A stretch of 64,000 bases of DNA from Curvularia sp. ZM96 (Eukaryota > Ascomycota > Dothideomycetes > Pleosporales > Pleosporaceae): assembly GCA_022457065.1 (NCBI GenBank), contig JAJGBQ010000001.1, positions 7,440,001 through 7,504,000 of the forward strand. The letters are read 5' to 3'. The notes beneath the pieces were generated by a model. The model did not search any database, was not told where the DNA came from, and saw nothing but the letters and a program-made list of their open reading frames with translations. Made by a program: the position numbers and the translations under genes. Below, one piece after another: positions 44,988 through 56,540 of the stretch. Positions within the stretch are counted from its first letter, which is position 1, and every line of letters starts with the position of its first letter.

Positions 44988-47909
44988 TCAACGCTCTTTT
45001 TTTATACCACGATTTATCCACGACGGTGTTTGGGCTTGCTTGCTTTACAAATACCATGATAGTGCATATAATTTGTTCCTGTATAGGACTGGGGGTTTCC
45101 CAATAGATACCTTGCTCTCCAAACAATCATCAGCTGGGCGTTTTGTGCATATGTGTGCATCATACTCTTTGCATATCGTCATTTAAACCCCGCAAACAAT
45201 GTATGACGACTCAGGTCCCATAGTAGGTAGTGCTCTGAGTGATCACCAGCAGGGGGGAGTCTTTATTGATGACGTTTCAGATGAGTTCTCAAACACGGCT
45301 TGGGTTTCTCTGTGGAGTGGAGCCCTGGGGAAGCCTAAACGGATGATGCCTTTCATTTCTCAACGGCTTGGACACGGTATGGAAGTTTGTGCAGTCAAGT
45401 GTTTTGTTGGTCCTTGTGCCGCGTTTGGAAGGACTAGGCCCAAAGTTGGCCTAGTATGCACATGCATTTGGTACGTTGCTCGTGGTACGTGTTACTGTCC
45501 GAACGGTACAGTGCGAAGGGAGGGTATGTAGTCATGTAGAGTTCTTTTTGTAACCCTGATCCATCTCATGCCACATGGTATGTTCGGCTCCATGACCTCA
45601 ATCGGATTGCTGTGGCGCAACCGGAGTCGGTCAATCAGCGTACATTGGGCAATGGCTTGAATGGACGCAGAATTCGTACACCTGCGTAAGACACTCCCAA
45701 CGTTCATGTATGTTCCCTGTCAAACAGCATGGTGGTACGTAGTCGACGCTGCATGGGACTGTGAGCGATGGAGGTCCGTGAGTGACAGGCCTACGTCAGC
45801 TTTCCCCGGTCGTGCTGCCTGACTTTGAGTACGACGCAGAACCAGGATGATGAAGCAATGGGACGAGTCCTATGGAGACGTCACTTGAATCATTTCCAAT
45901 GGTGCTGATGATGTTGCTGCTGCTGATAAACCAGCTGACCACCATTGATTGCAATGCCAAGAAGTTGTGCTCACAGATTGATACAGTATACGCAGGGGAG
46001 AAGGAAAGGAATGATAAGCAGGACTTTGGTGACACATATGTCCGGAGTGGATCTTAGGAGGGGGAGTGGTTTTTTCCTTTTTGTGGTGAGGGTACACGAA
46101 GATAACAGAAAACATGCGGTGAAGGAGGGTAGTGCAGCGGGGCTTGAACAAGTGTGCAGAAATTCTGGGTACGTTGGATATGGTACCGTCTCCTGCCGGA
46201 TGCGGATGCGCAGAGGCCTGATCCAGGACGCCGTGGAGGGAAGACGGAATGGCTGACTAAAGTGGTATGTATCTGTGTTGTTTGGTAGACGGTGTAAGAC
46301 ATTCACATGAACCTACTGTGTTGCTTCGCGTACGGGTTTTAGTCGGCGTTGAAGAAGAGCAGCGTTGAGAGACATGCAGATCCTGCTGGATCGAAGATGG
46401 GTCTCGTGGTTAGGATGATATGACGAGGCCAGCAAAGGCTTTTGTCGGGGACGTCGTAAGCGGTTGTGAGTTGCAGTCGATCCCAAGCCTTCCGCCACCG
46501 ATGGATTCTACGCCACGGCAGACGATGTGGAGGGATCAGCAACGGCAACCAGACGATGGAAATGTGCAGCAGCAAGCGGGCGAAATTCACGATATCAATT
46601 GATGAGGCCATGGCGTTTTAGCGGTGCGACGGGCAATTTTCGCAAAGGCTGATGTTTAACGGCCGGTGGAGTCTCGGGCAGACTGACGCGTGGCTAGCGA
46701 CTGGTGAACGTCTGGACCAGCCAGGGCTGTCGCCAGGGTAGCGTGAGCAGGGAAAGGCGACGAGCAGGGGAGATTAAGTACCCAGTACTTTGTCACGGGG
46801 TGCGCAGAGAGAAGACGAGAGCGGAGAAAGCGTCGGCGTTTGTTGAGGGCTCTGGTACGACGGCCTCATGACGGAATTTGTGGCAAGCGGAGCATACAGT
46901 GGGTTTGATGCGCGCCATCACGTAATGCAGGAGAAGGGCTCATGGCGATGCAAGGCGGCGATGAGCAGCAGCAGCAGTGGATGACTGGACACCTGGATAA
47001 GCGACGAAAGCGAATATTGGCTGGCAAAGCTTGTGGCGCGTCGAGGTGCAGAGGCAGCTTGGCGAGGGCGACGCAACCGGTGACTTGAGGGAGCTTGCGA
47101 CGCCGCGTGCCAAGAGACGCGAGGCCAGCGAGCAAAGTGGTTCATGAAGATTGCGCAAGCTGTAGTGCGAATCTGCCACGCTTAGCGAGGCGTGGACCGC
47201 CCCCTGCGCTGCGTACCCGGTTGCCCAGGGCCGCGGGCACGGCGTGAGAGACTGGCGCGGCGGGCGTGGCAGCGCAACGCAGCGCGAGCTTGGCGGGCGT
47301 GAGCAGTGCTGGCGAGGGATGCGTATGCACGCCGCCTGTGGGAGTCGTATGGACCGAGTGAGTGAGCAAGCCAGCAGTGGGCAGAGAGGGTGAAGGACAC
47401 GGGCTAGCGCCAGGCTGCGCGTGGATGCAGGCGACGGGCACGGCTCGTCGGTGGTTGTGGGTTCTAGACATGAGGAAGCCGCGACAGGGCCGCGTCAACC
47501 CGGCCGCATGCGGTAAGCGCGAGTCGTCGTCGTCTTGCCCCATCCCTCAATCAATTACCCTCGTCCGCACCTGCGTCCACCGCAGCGACTCCACGACCAC
47601 ATCGACGACGACGGCCCCGTCTCTCTCTCGCGCTGCCCAGCTGCCCGCCCCCATCGCAGAGTAACACGCCCGCGCCCGTCGACAACGCCAGCAGCTTCAC
47701 CACCGGCTGCGTTCCCAGAATACGCTGTCTGTGGCTGTCCCCGTTGCTGCGCCGCCGCATCATCGGGCTGTGCACGCTGCCAAACCTGCAGCGCCTGCCT
47801 ATACACAGCACCCTCCCCCCGACGCCCGCCCACCCACATCCGGACTCTCCACCTCCTCCATCACCGCATCCAACCCGTCTGTTGCGACTGCAGCTCGCTC
47901 CCGTCGACG
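44988..47909. other. intergenic region, 2.9 kb
   Basis: A long gap with only one weak candidate gene (46339-46611, minus, listed separately). An ATG-started 110-codon ORF at 45199-45531 has no recognisable features. From about 46800 the sequence becomes very GC-rich and turns into the pyrimidine-rich leader of png1 after 47540. Confidence 0.45.
46339..46611 (-). CDS. Hypothetical small protein with a hydrophobic N-terminal segment
   Basis: A 90-codon ORF starting with ATG. Its codon choice looks coding-like (ATC, TTC, GCC and GTC are common). Residues 8-27 are hydrophobic (VNFARLLLHISIVWLPLLIP) and could span a membrane, followed by an Arg/Trp-rich stretch. No family is recognised. It lies alone in a long gap and could equally be a random ORF or one exon of a larger gene. 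Confidence 0.25.
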   Translation of the reverse strand: MASSIDIVNFARLLLHISIVWLPLLIPPHRLPWRRIHRWRKAWDRLQLTTAYDVPDKSLCWPRHIILTTRPIFDPAGSACLSTLLFFNAD

Positions 47910-49291
47910 ATGGATTTCAACAGCCGCGCTCCTCGCGCTGCCGCCCACGCCATGGACACGGACAGGATGGCGGCCGAATTGACTGAGCAGTTCCGCCAGG
48001 TCCTCAGCACAAAGCGAATGAACGAACTCACATCCCGATCATCTCAATCCCGCTCCGCATCGCCAGCTCCCCGCGACTTTGGCACCCCCCAGCCGCCCGT
48101 CTCGCAAGCCGCCCCGCCAGCCTACTCATCCATCAAGAACATCCCCCTCGTCCCAGAGCCCCCGCGCGACGCCCGATCCCTGCGCTTCAAGAACATGCTG
48201 CACTCGCTCTCCAACATGCCCGTGCGATGGGAGAACCCGGGACTTCTCGACGAGGCCCTTCGCGTCATCCCGCTTGAGCAAATCTACAACGAGGCTGAGG
48301 AAGAGAGTCAGATTCTGCAGGCCGAAGCAGAGAGCATGGGCGCCGGCAAGAAGGCCGCCTGGGGCTACCAGGACTGCGTTGTCCGCGCCCTGCTGCGATG
48401 GTTCAAGCGTTCCTTCTTCACATGGGTCAACAACCCGCCCTGCTCACGATGCTACTCACCCACCGTCGCCATGGGCATTACACCACCCCTACCTGACGAA
48501 CAGGCCCGCGGCGCCAGCCAGGTCGAGGCCTATCGCTGCTCGCACGAAGGCTGCCAGAACTACGAACGCTTTCCCCGATACAACGACGCTTTTGTCCTGC
48601 TCCAGACCCGAAGAGGCCGATGCGGCGAGTGGGCAAACTGCTTCAGCATGCTCTGCCGCGCCGTTGGCTCAAGAGTACGCTGGGTCTGGAATGCCGAAGA
48701 CCACGTATGGACCGAAGTCTACTCTGTGCACCGCAAGCGATGGGTCCACGTAGATGCATGCGAAGAAGCATGGGACAAGCCCCGGTTATACACTGATGGT
48801 GAGTTTGTCACTTCACCCTTGAGTTTCGTGCACACAAACTAATCTATTCTTCAGGCTGGGGCAAGAAGCTCTCCTACTGCATTGCCTTTTCGGCCGATGG
48901 TGCCATGGACGTCACTCGCCGATATGTCCGCGACGCTAAGCATGCTGCCGAACGCAACCGCGCACCAGAGGCAGTCCTCCTTTACATCATGGACGAGATC
49001 CGAGCCACACGACGAGCCAACATGTCCAAGCAGGACAAGTTCCGTCTGCAGGGCGAGGACATCCGCGAAGCCAAGGAGCTACGCGCCGGTGTCATCTCGT
49101 CCATTGCACAGGCCGTCTGCAAACTACGACCCGAAGACATCATCAACGGACAGGCCACGCGCCGATTAGACCCAGATGCTCAAAAAGCATTGGAAGGTCG
49201 CATGAGCGGGAACTCGCAATGGATACGAGCCCGCGGCGAGGGGGGTCAACAGCAAAACCAGCAGGACCCTCGCAACCAACACCCCCGTTGA
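47910..49291 (+). CDS. png1: Peptide:N-glycanase (cytosolic PNGase, transglutaminase-like fold)
   Basis: Two exons, 47910-48798 and 48855-49291, with a GTGAGT donor and TCAG acceptor, coding 441 residues. The start is the only ATG in the upstream-open frame. A disordered N-terminus (1-85) precedes the core. Zinc-binding cysteine pairs are seen at about 178/181 and 210/215. The catalytic triad is complete: Cys238 (RRGRCGEW), His265 (NAEDHVW) and Asp282 (WVHVDACE). The spacings of 27 and 17 residues equal those in yeast Png1. The enzyme removes N-glycans from misfolded glycoproteins exported from the ER for degradation. The C-terminus is Gln-rich. Confidence 0.93.
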
Positions 49292-51827
49292 GATTGTTGG
49301 TATTACTGCCCAAGCAACCACGACCGCACCATTACCACCACCTCACACTCACTACTATACCCGGTACTCTTCCATGGCACCTTGTCTACGACACTAGCCG
49401 AGTTGGTCGCTTTGCCTGTCCCCTTGGCACGTGGCTCTCTCGAGCATGCAGACTGTGACATAGAGTGAGAGTACCCCTTCCGAACTCACTTCCGCGACAT
49501 TCGCTACGCGGAAGAGACTTCCGGCGTGTACAATATAGAATCTGGGATTCATGTCGATTTGGATTCATTTGCGCTGGCGTTCAGGAGCAACCTCTACACG
49601 AGAGACATAAGCGGTAACCTCTAATGTCTTGACCCGGACCTCGAGCAAGAGGCCTTTCCTAGTCGTTTCGATTCTTCTTCACCCCGATCATTTTTTCCCC
49701 TCGTTGTTGCACAAACACTTTTGGCGACTGGCTCTTTCAGCGCGATACCGCATTTTTGGGTTGTTGTTTTTCTATTCTTCACTTCTATTTGTCTGGGTGC
49801 GCGCAGGGGGCTTTTGCTTGCGGCACTGTTTATACCATTTGGGCATTGTTTGCTTGGATCACGATTTGCGACTTGTTTCTTATGTCTTATTTCCTATGTC
49901 ACGAGCATTTTTGGACTCGGTACGCACGATGTATGGGTTTTACGTTTTGCAGGCATTTGGGCTGGGATTGGGAAATCAAAGCTGTCCACGGGTGGTGTGG
50001 GGATCCGCAGCAGGAAGCTGATGGAAAGGGAGGGGTTGAACGCGCGGCCGCAGCGCCTCATGGTAGGCAGGGCAGGCTGCACGATTAGTTGGATGCAAGA
50101 TAGTAGGAAATCAAAGACCAAGATTGGTCATGTATCTGCAATTCGCCGCAAAGACACATTGGGCGTGATTACTACTTTGCCCAAAACGTGAGTGATTGTG
50201 CGAGACGTTTTGACTGTTGCTGAGGCCGATCAACGACGGTTGGCAAAAAGATTTGCGGGGGACGCGCGTTGAGGCTACGCAGGCGGTCAGGCCTGAGTTA
50301 GGGGAGCAACATGACGAAGACGGGTTCTGGAGTCTAGTACTCTACACCACGGCTGGTAGTTTGCGACAAAGGCACCTGTCAAAAGCAAACTCCAAGTCCC
50401 GCTGATTAGTATACATACATCAAATAGCAAGTATAGCGGGAGCATGTAATAGCTGTGTGTGTGCTGCATGTGTCTACGTGGTATGATACGCCCCGACGAG
50501 TCATGCCCTCAGATCAGCATCCGCTGTCCCATCTTCTCCAGTTTTTTTCTACCTCGATGCGGTTTAGCCCCTCAGCTGGCACGGGAAGTGGAGGAGTAAA
50601 AGAGAGAGAAAAGGGAAAATAGAGAGACCAACGACAAGACAGCCTAAAAAAGCCTCACACAGACTACTGTCTAAAAATAAAGGCTGGGCATGGTAGGCTA
50701 GACAGAATCGGGGTTAGTCCAGTGAGACGTTGGGGGCGGGATGGAGGGTTTTGAGGTCAGCGTCTGTGTGTGGTCACATGTGGCGGTGACGGACGGGGAT
50801 TTGGGAGGCCCTGTGTACCACTATGTACCGGGTAGGGAAAATGACTGTGCTGTGTCGTAAAGAGACTTGGCGGTGCAGAAACGTGACAGGGGAAAGAAAA
50901 GTGCAAACGACTCAAGCAGTTGGGCCGGGTGGAGCCCGTCTAGAAGAGTGGTTCGTGAAGAAAAGGCGCCGAAGGAGATATCTGGACTTGGCGAGGCGAA
51001 GTTGGGGAATGCAAAGGCGTAGCGCGGATGAGGGTAGGGCCGAGGCGTAGAGAGGACGTGCGAACAATGACGGGGTGCGAGAGAGCTGAAACACAGCCTG
51101 AGGGTTCCCTCTTACATGCCTTATGCTGCGGACGAGACTTGGTGTCATGATCAAGTATATGCATTCCAGGCGATACATGGATGAACTAGGAATCCAGGAG
51201 TTGAGCCTGTACGCAACCACGCGTCCCAAGTGCGTTGGGACGGAAGCCGGCGATACACCACGGCGCTGCTTGCGGGCCAAGAGGGAGGTCAAGACGAGAG
51301 CAAATTGCATACCAGTACGTCGTGAGGCTCAGCAAACGTCAACACGCACCCGTTCGGCCAGCAGCTGGCTGTGTCAGCACTACAATCCACACCTGTCGCA
51401 AGCTCAGTGAGGCTGGTGAAGACTAATCACCGCCCGCTACCAAGGCCAGCCACTTGGATCCCCATGCACAGACCACACCACGACACGCGCGCCAGCTGTA
51501 TGGCCACTCAGCCCCCCTCGGCTGGGCACCGTTTGCCCTGCGCATTTCAGCTGCGGCTTGGGGTTTGACCTATCTGCTGGTTCAAAAGGCTAGTCGTCCA
51601 GCCTGCCAGTTCCTTTTTACCACGCTCGCTGCACTCGTTTCCTCCACTCGTCTCGACATCCACTCGTCGGCTTTTTTGCTGGTTCCTCCGCCTGCGACTT
51701 GCACCTTCCCGGCTCATTGCCCGTGCGCTCGCTGTGTGACATCAGCCATCTTCACTCACTGTCCCGCAACACCACAACAACACATCCACACACAACCGAA
51801 CAGTTTGGTATTTTTACCACCGCAAAC
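49292..51827. other. intergenic region, 2.5 kb
   Basis: png1 3' UTR, then a gene-free stretch and the promoter and CT-rich leader of the SUR7-family gene (after about 51590). The ORF at 49629-50021 lacks a convincing start and family. Opposed ORFs at 50823-51310 are unrecognised. Confidence 0.5.
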
Positions 51828-52940
51828 ATGGGAAAGGTCGGTAGATTCGCGTGTATCATCACGCCCATGGCGCTCACCCTCGCGTCCTTGATATGCTTCG
51901 TCATGGTTATGTTGGGCCAAACACCATGGAAGGGCAACAGCGCTCCAGCAACTTCCACTGGGCGCGAGCTCTACTTTGTCAAGGTATGTTCAGACCCCAT
52001 ATTTCTTCTTACCCCCACAGACATGATTTCTGACCTACCAACAGGCCAATACAGCCAACATGACGCTCGACTCCCAAAGTGTCCTCGACAAGCTCCCCGA
52101 CGGCATCCAGCCCAACAACGACTTCCTCGATGCCCTCCGCGGCAAAGCCGACTCCAAGGAACTCAAGGATTTTTACCAAGTCGGTCTCTTCTCCTACTGC
52201 GAGGGCGACACCGACGAAAAGACGGGCGCCAACAAGATTACCTACTGCTCGGCCCGCAAGTTCCAGTTCTACTTTGATCCCCTCAAGGTCTGGGGCATGA
52301 ACGGCACCAGCCTGCAGGCCGCCCTTGGAGACAAGTACGACGACGGAATGAACGTGTACAAGAAGGTCGCTGGCTGGATGAACTGGGCTTTTGTCATTGT
52401 CATTGTCTTGACCCCCGTCGAGTTCATTGTTGGTTTCTTTGCCATTTTCTCGAGGTGGGGTAGCTTTGTCACTACCATTATTTCTACGGTACGTTTTTCT
52501 CCGCCTCTTTGCTTTTCTCCCCCGCATCTCTTCCTTCTTGGAACAGCTTTGCTGACTTGTATTTTGTCTAGGCCCAAACCATCTTCGCCATTGCCGCTGC
52601 CACAACTGCCACCGCAACATACGGCACTCTGACGGGCGTCTTCAAGACAGCTCTTGACCCCTACAACATCGACATCGACATGGGCTCCCAGATGCTGTCT
52701 ACCCTCTGGCTTGGCGTCGCCTTCTCCATTGGCTCCGGCTTCTTCTGGCTCATCAGCGTCTGCTGCTGCAGCGGAAAGAGCTCCCACAAGAAGATGGTCG
52801 TCGAGAAGACCCCTTACACCTATGAGCGTGTCGCCAGCCCCGCTTTTGGTGGCCAACAGGGTCACCAGATGCAGCAGTGGCCCTCCAACAACAAGCAGAC
52901 GTCCCAGACCGCTTACGAGCCGTTTAGGTCGCGTGTCTAA
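51828..52940 (+). CDS. SUR7/PalI family plasma-membrane protein
   Basis: Three exons: 51828-51983, 52045-52488 and 52572-52940, coding 322 residues. Donors GTATGT and GTACGT, acceptors ACAG and CTAG. The topology fits the family: a first membrane helix (about 10-32), an extracellular loop of about 140 residues with the short motif GLFSYCEG and a second cysteine in ITYCSARKF, then three helices ending in FSIGSGFFWLISVCCC. The cytoplasmic tail is polar and Gln/Ser-rich. Such proteins sit in eisosome/MCC domains or act in cell-wall and pH sensing. Which branch this one belongs to is not certain. Confidence 0.88.
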
Positions 52941-53725
52941 TCGCTTAGCCATGGCTACTCCAATAGTGGTTTTTTCCAAACTTGGATACATATAGCCGTG
53001 TCACGGCACTATAACGACCTGTATGACCAGTTAGTTGTGCATGCTTGGATTTTATTTTATTTTCGTCTTTTTATTCCTTTTCTGGCGAGGTTTATACCCC
53101 CGTTCTATCTACATGACCTGGAAATGGCGTTGCTCAATTTCATGGTGGGGTTATTTCTTGGATCTCCACGCATTTTTCTCTGGTATATAGTAGCATATCA
53201 TCGTGCTAAGGAAAAAAGCGGGTATCACGGCATCAGTGCCAGTCATTTGGGCTGGTGGTGAGTTGAATAGAGAAATGCATGATTTGTCATAACTGTGTCT
53301 TCTGAGAGACTGTTGTGTGATGTCAACGGATAGTGACTGTCTTGTACTTTTATTGGTGTGCTACGAGGGAAATCCGAATACCTAGGGTGTTATGTTAAGA
53401 AAAGAATTTTTTCAGACATACAAGGACAAGCACAACATGATATCGCAGACAAGGCACAAAAACCAAGCCAAACCCAGTATAAAGTAAAAGTAGAAATAAA
53501 AGTTCGAATATCTCTGCCTATTTATCTATCCATCCCGCACTCATATAACCAAAGTCTCAAACATATCCATACACACACATATTCGTACGTGTACGTACAA
53601 AAAGCAATGGGAGCTCACACAGCTCACGGCTAAACAACTCTATAGCACTCGATTCAATCCAACACAGCTTTTTATCTCCCTTCCCCCTTTACATTCCCTT
53701 CACACTCTCAGACAAACACGAAACC
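52941..53725. other. convergent 3' intergenic region, 785 bases
   Basis: Between the SUR7-family gene and utp4. AT-rich, with a CATACACACACATATTC microsatellite-like stretch near 53570. Presumably two 3' UTRs. No gene is supported. Confidence 0.55.
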
Positions 53726-56540
53726 TTAGACCTGCTCATGCGTTCCCACAAACCTTGGCGGAAGATCCAGATCCCAGCTTGGCCTCTCCACAAGCACCAC
53801 TTCGGGCGCGTGCGCAGTATCATCGCCAGAGATGGGTACAATGCCGAGAATGGGTCGGTACTTGAACGTGTGCCACCAGTTCTCGCTGCGTTTGGTGCTG
53901 CTGCTGCCGTTGACGGCGACAGCGGCGGTCGAGTCTTCTGTTTCGGCAGCCGTGGTGGCGTCTTGGCTTGTTGTTCGGCGGAGGAGGGCGAGGGATTGGT
54001 TGTGGGTGGTTTCTGTATCGTCATCGCCATCATCCTGCATGACGTCGTCGTCATCTTCGTCGTCGTCGTTCTTAGAGCCAACCGGACGACTGACATCGAT
54101 CCATTTCTGTCGCCCCGCCTTGTCACTCTCATCGCTCTGGAACTTGCGCATCTTTGTGACGGGCGCTTCTTTCCGTGGGATAGCGTCGCCTGCGCCCGAG
54201 TTCTGCTTCAGCGACTCGCGCTTGCGCTTCTTGCCAGCATGGTCGGCGTCGGAAATGGAAAAGTCGCGAGTCAGATCGAACATGAAGAGCCATTTTTCGC
54301 CATAGAGCCAGACTCTTTGCTGCGATGAGGAAATATCCCAGATGCAGCCTTTGGCGGGGAGATCGAGTTGTTTGTATTCGCGTGGGTAGCTGGAGGGTGG
54401 GTTGCGTCGTGACCATTCGGATAGGCGGCCGGATAGGACGTCGAAGAGGTAGAGCTGGTGCTCGGCAGAAACTAGCAATAGCTTGTACTCTGTAGCAGGT
54501 AGCTCGTGTGATCGAGGGTGCGGGTTGTTCCGCGTCGGGTGAACAGCGGGATTGCCGTTAGGTTCTGGTCGTTCGGAGGACTCTGAGTTGGGCTGGAAGG
54601 AGAGCAATACAGGTGTCGAGTCTAGTCGGGGAAGCAGATGGCCCGACGGGTTTCGTATCCAGTGCTGACCAAGGTATGTGATTTGTTCGCTCATCTCTTC
54701 CTCTTCATTGTCGGATCCATCCTCCTCGGTGACAGGGGCTGAATCGTCAATGTCGATCTCTGGGGCAGTTGCGTCTTCGTGTCCTTCAATAACCCATGTA
54801 TCAACAAACCCGGCAAGATCAACAACAGCGAACACATTGCCGTCCGTTGAGAAGTCCCCATGTGCAATTGATCGCTCGTAGACTCCCGAAGGGCCACTGA
54901 GAGGATTTCTTGTGATCGTATCCCGCTCAAGACGATGCAGGGCTTGCACCTTCTCCAATGCACGGGGCGGGTCTGCTGGATCATCTGTCCTCACAATCCT
55001 GACCAACTTGATCTCGTCCGTGGCTAGGATAGCAGCAAGCCATTTACCAGTCGACGCCATCTTGAGTGACTTTGCACCTGCGATTGAAGGCATCTCCAGC
55101 TTCCTCACACGTATTCCAGCTCCAGCACCAGCTTGTGGTTGTAGTAGTTGAAACAGCTTGACAGTGCTAGCTGTGGCAACAGCTAGCAATTCGCCGTCTC
55201 GTGAGATGGAAACTGAGATGATGTTTTCTTCACCCTGAAGCGCGAGGCGTGCCACCACCTTGGGCTTCTCTGTACCGTCGTCTTGGGGCTTCACACGCCA
55301 TATACGGACTTCTGTGTTCCACCAGCTGACCAACAACCTTGCGTCGGGGGCGCTGGTGATAGGAGGAGTAGGGGGCAAAGCGGGGAGGCTGCGACTGAGC
55401 TCCTTTCCAAAGTTTCGGATAGGCACAACAATGGGCTGCGTATCAATACCTAGACACACATTTGTTAGCCGCGCGGTGTGGCACATGATGAAATTGCTTA
55501 CCTCCAGAGACGACGATGCTGAGCTTGTTGCCTTCGTATGTCGTCATGGCCTTGACATCGTGTTCGTGGTGCCTTTGGTGCGACACCTTTCGCCACTTTC
55601 CACTCTGTCCTTGAGCTGAGCCCTTCTTGCTTGTGTAGAAGCAGGTGCGGCGATCCATGCCTGCACTGAAGATGCCGGATCCATCGCGAGTGACAGCAAG
55701 GTCGAGCACATCGGCTTCATGTCCAGATATCCTCTGAGTCTGACTGTAGTTCTTGCCGCTGTAGATTCGGATGTCGCCCGTAGAGTCTCCCGACACAAAG
55801 TCGCCATTGGGAAGGCATTTGACCTTCCACACCAGAATCTCCTTGGGACCACCGTGAGGCCCACTTCCCAGCGAAATGTTCCTGATTACGTTGCCGTTTC
55901 TGGTATCGAACACTCGGATCATACTGTCTGCGAAGCCAGCTAGTACCGTATGGTGGTCCTTGTATGTGATGCTCAATGCGCGCGCTTTTTTGTTCGTGGC
56001 GCGGGAAACGAAGCGCTCAAAGGTAAGGTCGTTGTCGTCGGTAGACAAAAGGACAATTGTGCCATCGGCGCAGCCCGCGACCAGCTTCTGTCTTGTATTG
56101 CCCTCCTCTTTCGAAGGTCCTTTTGCTGCATTCTTTTGCCTAGGCTGGGCGGCAAAGCACCAGACCTCGCTGTGGTTTCCGTTGGAGTGGCGGGCGGGCA
56201 GACCAGTAGTAAGATCCCATTCAGTGACGCTGCTCGAGTATCCGATGCTGAAAAGCCGCAGGCGACCCGGAATTACTTTTCCCTGTGCATCGCGCTCATC
56301 TGGTTCCTGAGTCCAAGCCAGCCCTTCGACGCTCCGGTCTTTACCACCATAGAAAACCTTCTCTTGGAGCCAGGATCCCTTTGCTGGGTTCCATATTTCA
56401 ATGTTTCCGTTTGCGCGCCCAATAGCAAGCCTCAGCGACTCGGGATCTTGCTGTCCATGTTCGGCTTCGGGATGCGAAAAGGCGAGCGCGTTGATCGCAG
56501 ATGGCGGGTAGGGCACGAAGCGTGAACGGTGGATATCCAT
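53726..56540 (-). CDS. utp4: U3 small nucleolar RNP protein Utp4 (cirhin), WD40
   Basis: Two exons, 56540-55502 and 55449-53726. The 52-base intron has a GTAAGC donor and CTAG acceptor, and the product is 920 residues. The N-terminus MDIHRSRFVPYPPSAINALA is characteristic of Utp4 orthologues. WD40 blades run through most of the protein, for example GNIEIWNPAKGSW, SVTEWDLTTG, GDIRIYSGKN and VRIWRVK. An acidic, Lys-rich insertion near residues 750-830 is typical of nucleolar proteins. Utp4 is part of the t-UTP/UtpA subcomplex, which binds nascent pre-rRNA and starts assembly of the small-subunit processome. Confidence 0.93.

Noticed and set aside
45199..45531. 110-codon ATG-started ORF downstream of kha1
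   Set aside because: No domain, signal or coding-like bias strong enough. It begins close to the 3' UTR of kha1.
47142..47543. 133-codon minus-strand ORF in the png1 promoter
   Set aside because: GC-rich Arg/Ala/Ser/Pro composition with three overlapping frames open at once. A composition artefact.
49629..50021. 130-codon ORF downstream of png1
   Set aside because: Opens with TTG, no good ATG start, and hydrophobic stretches of random appearance in a T-rich region.
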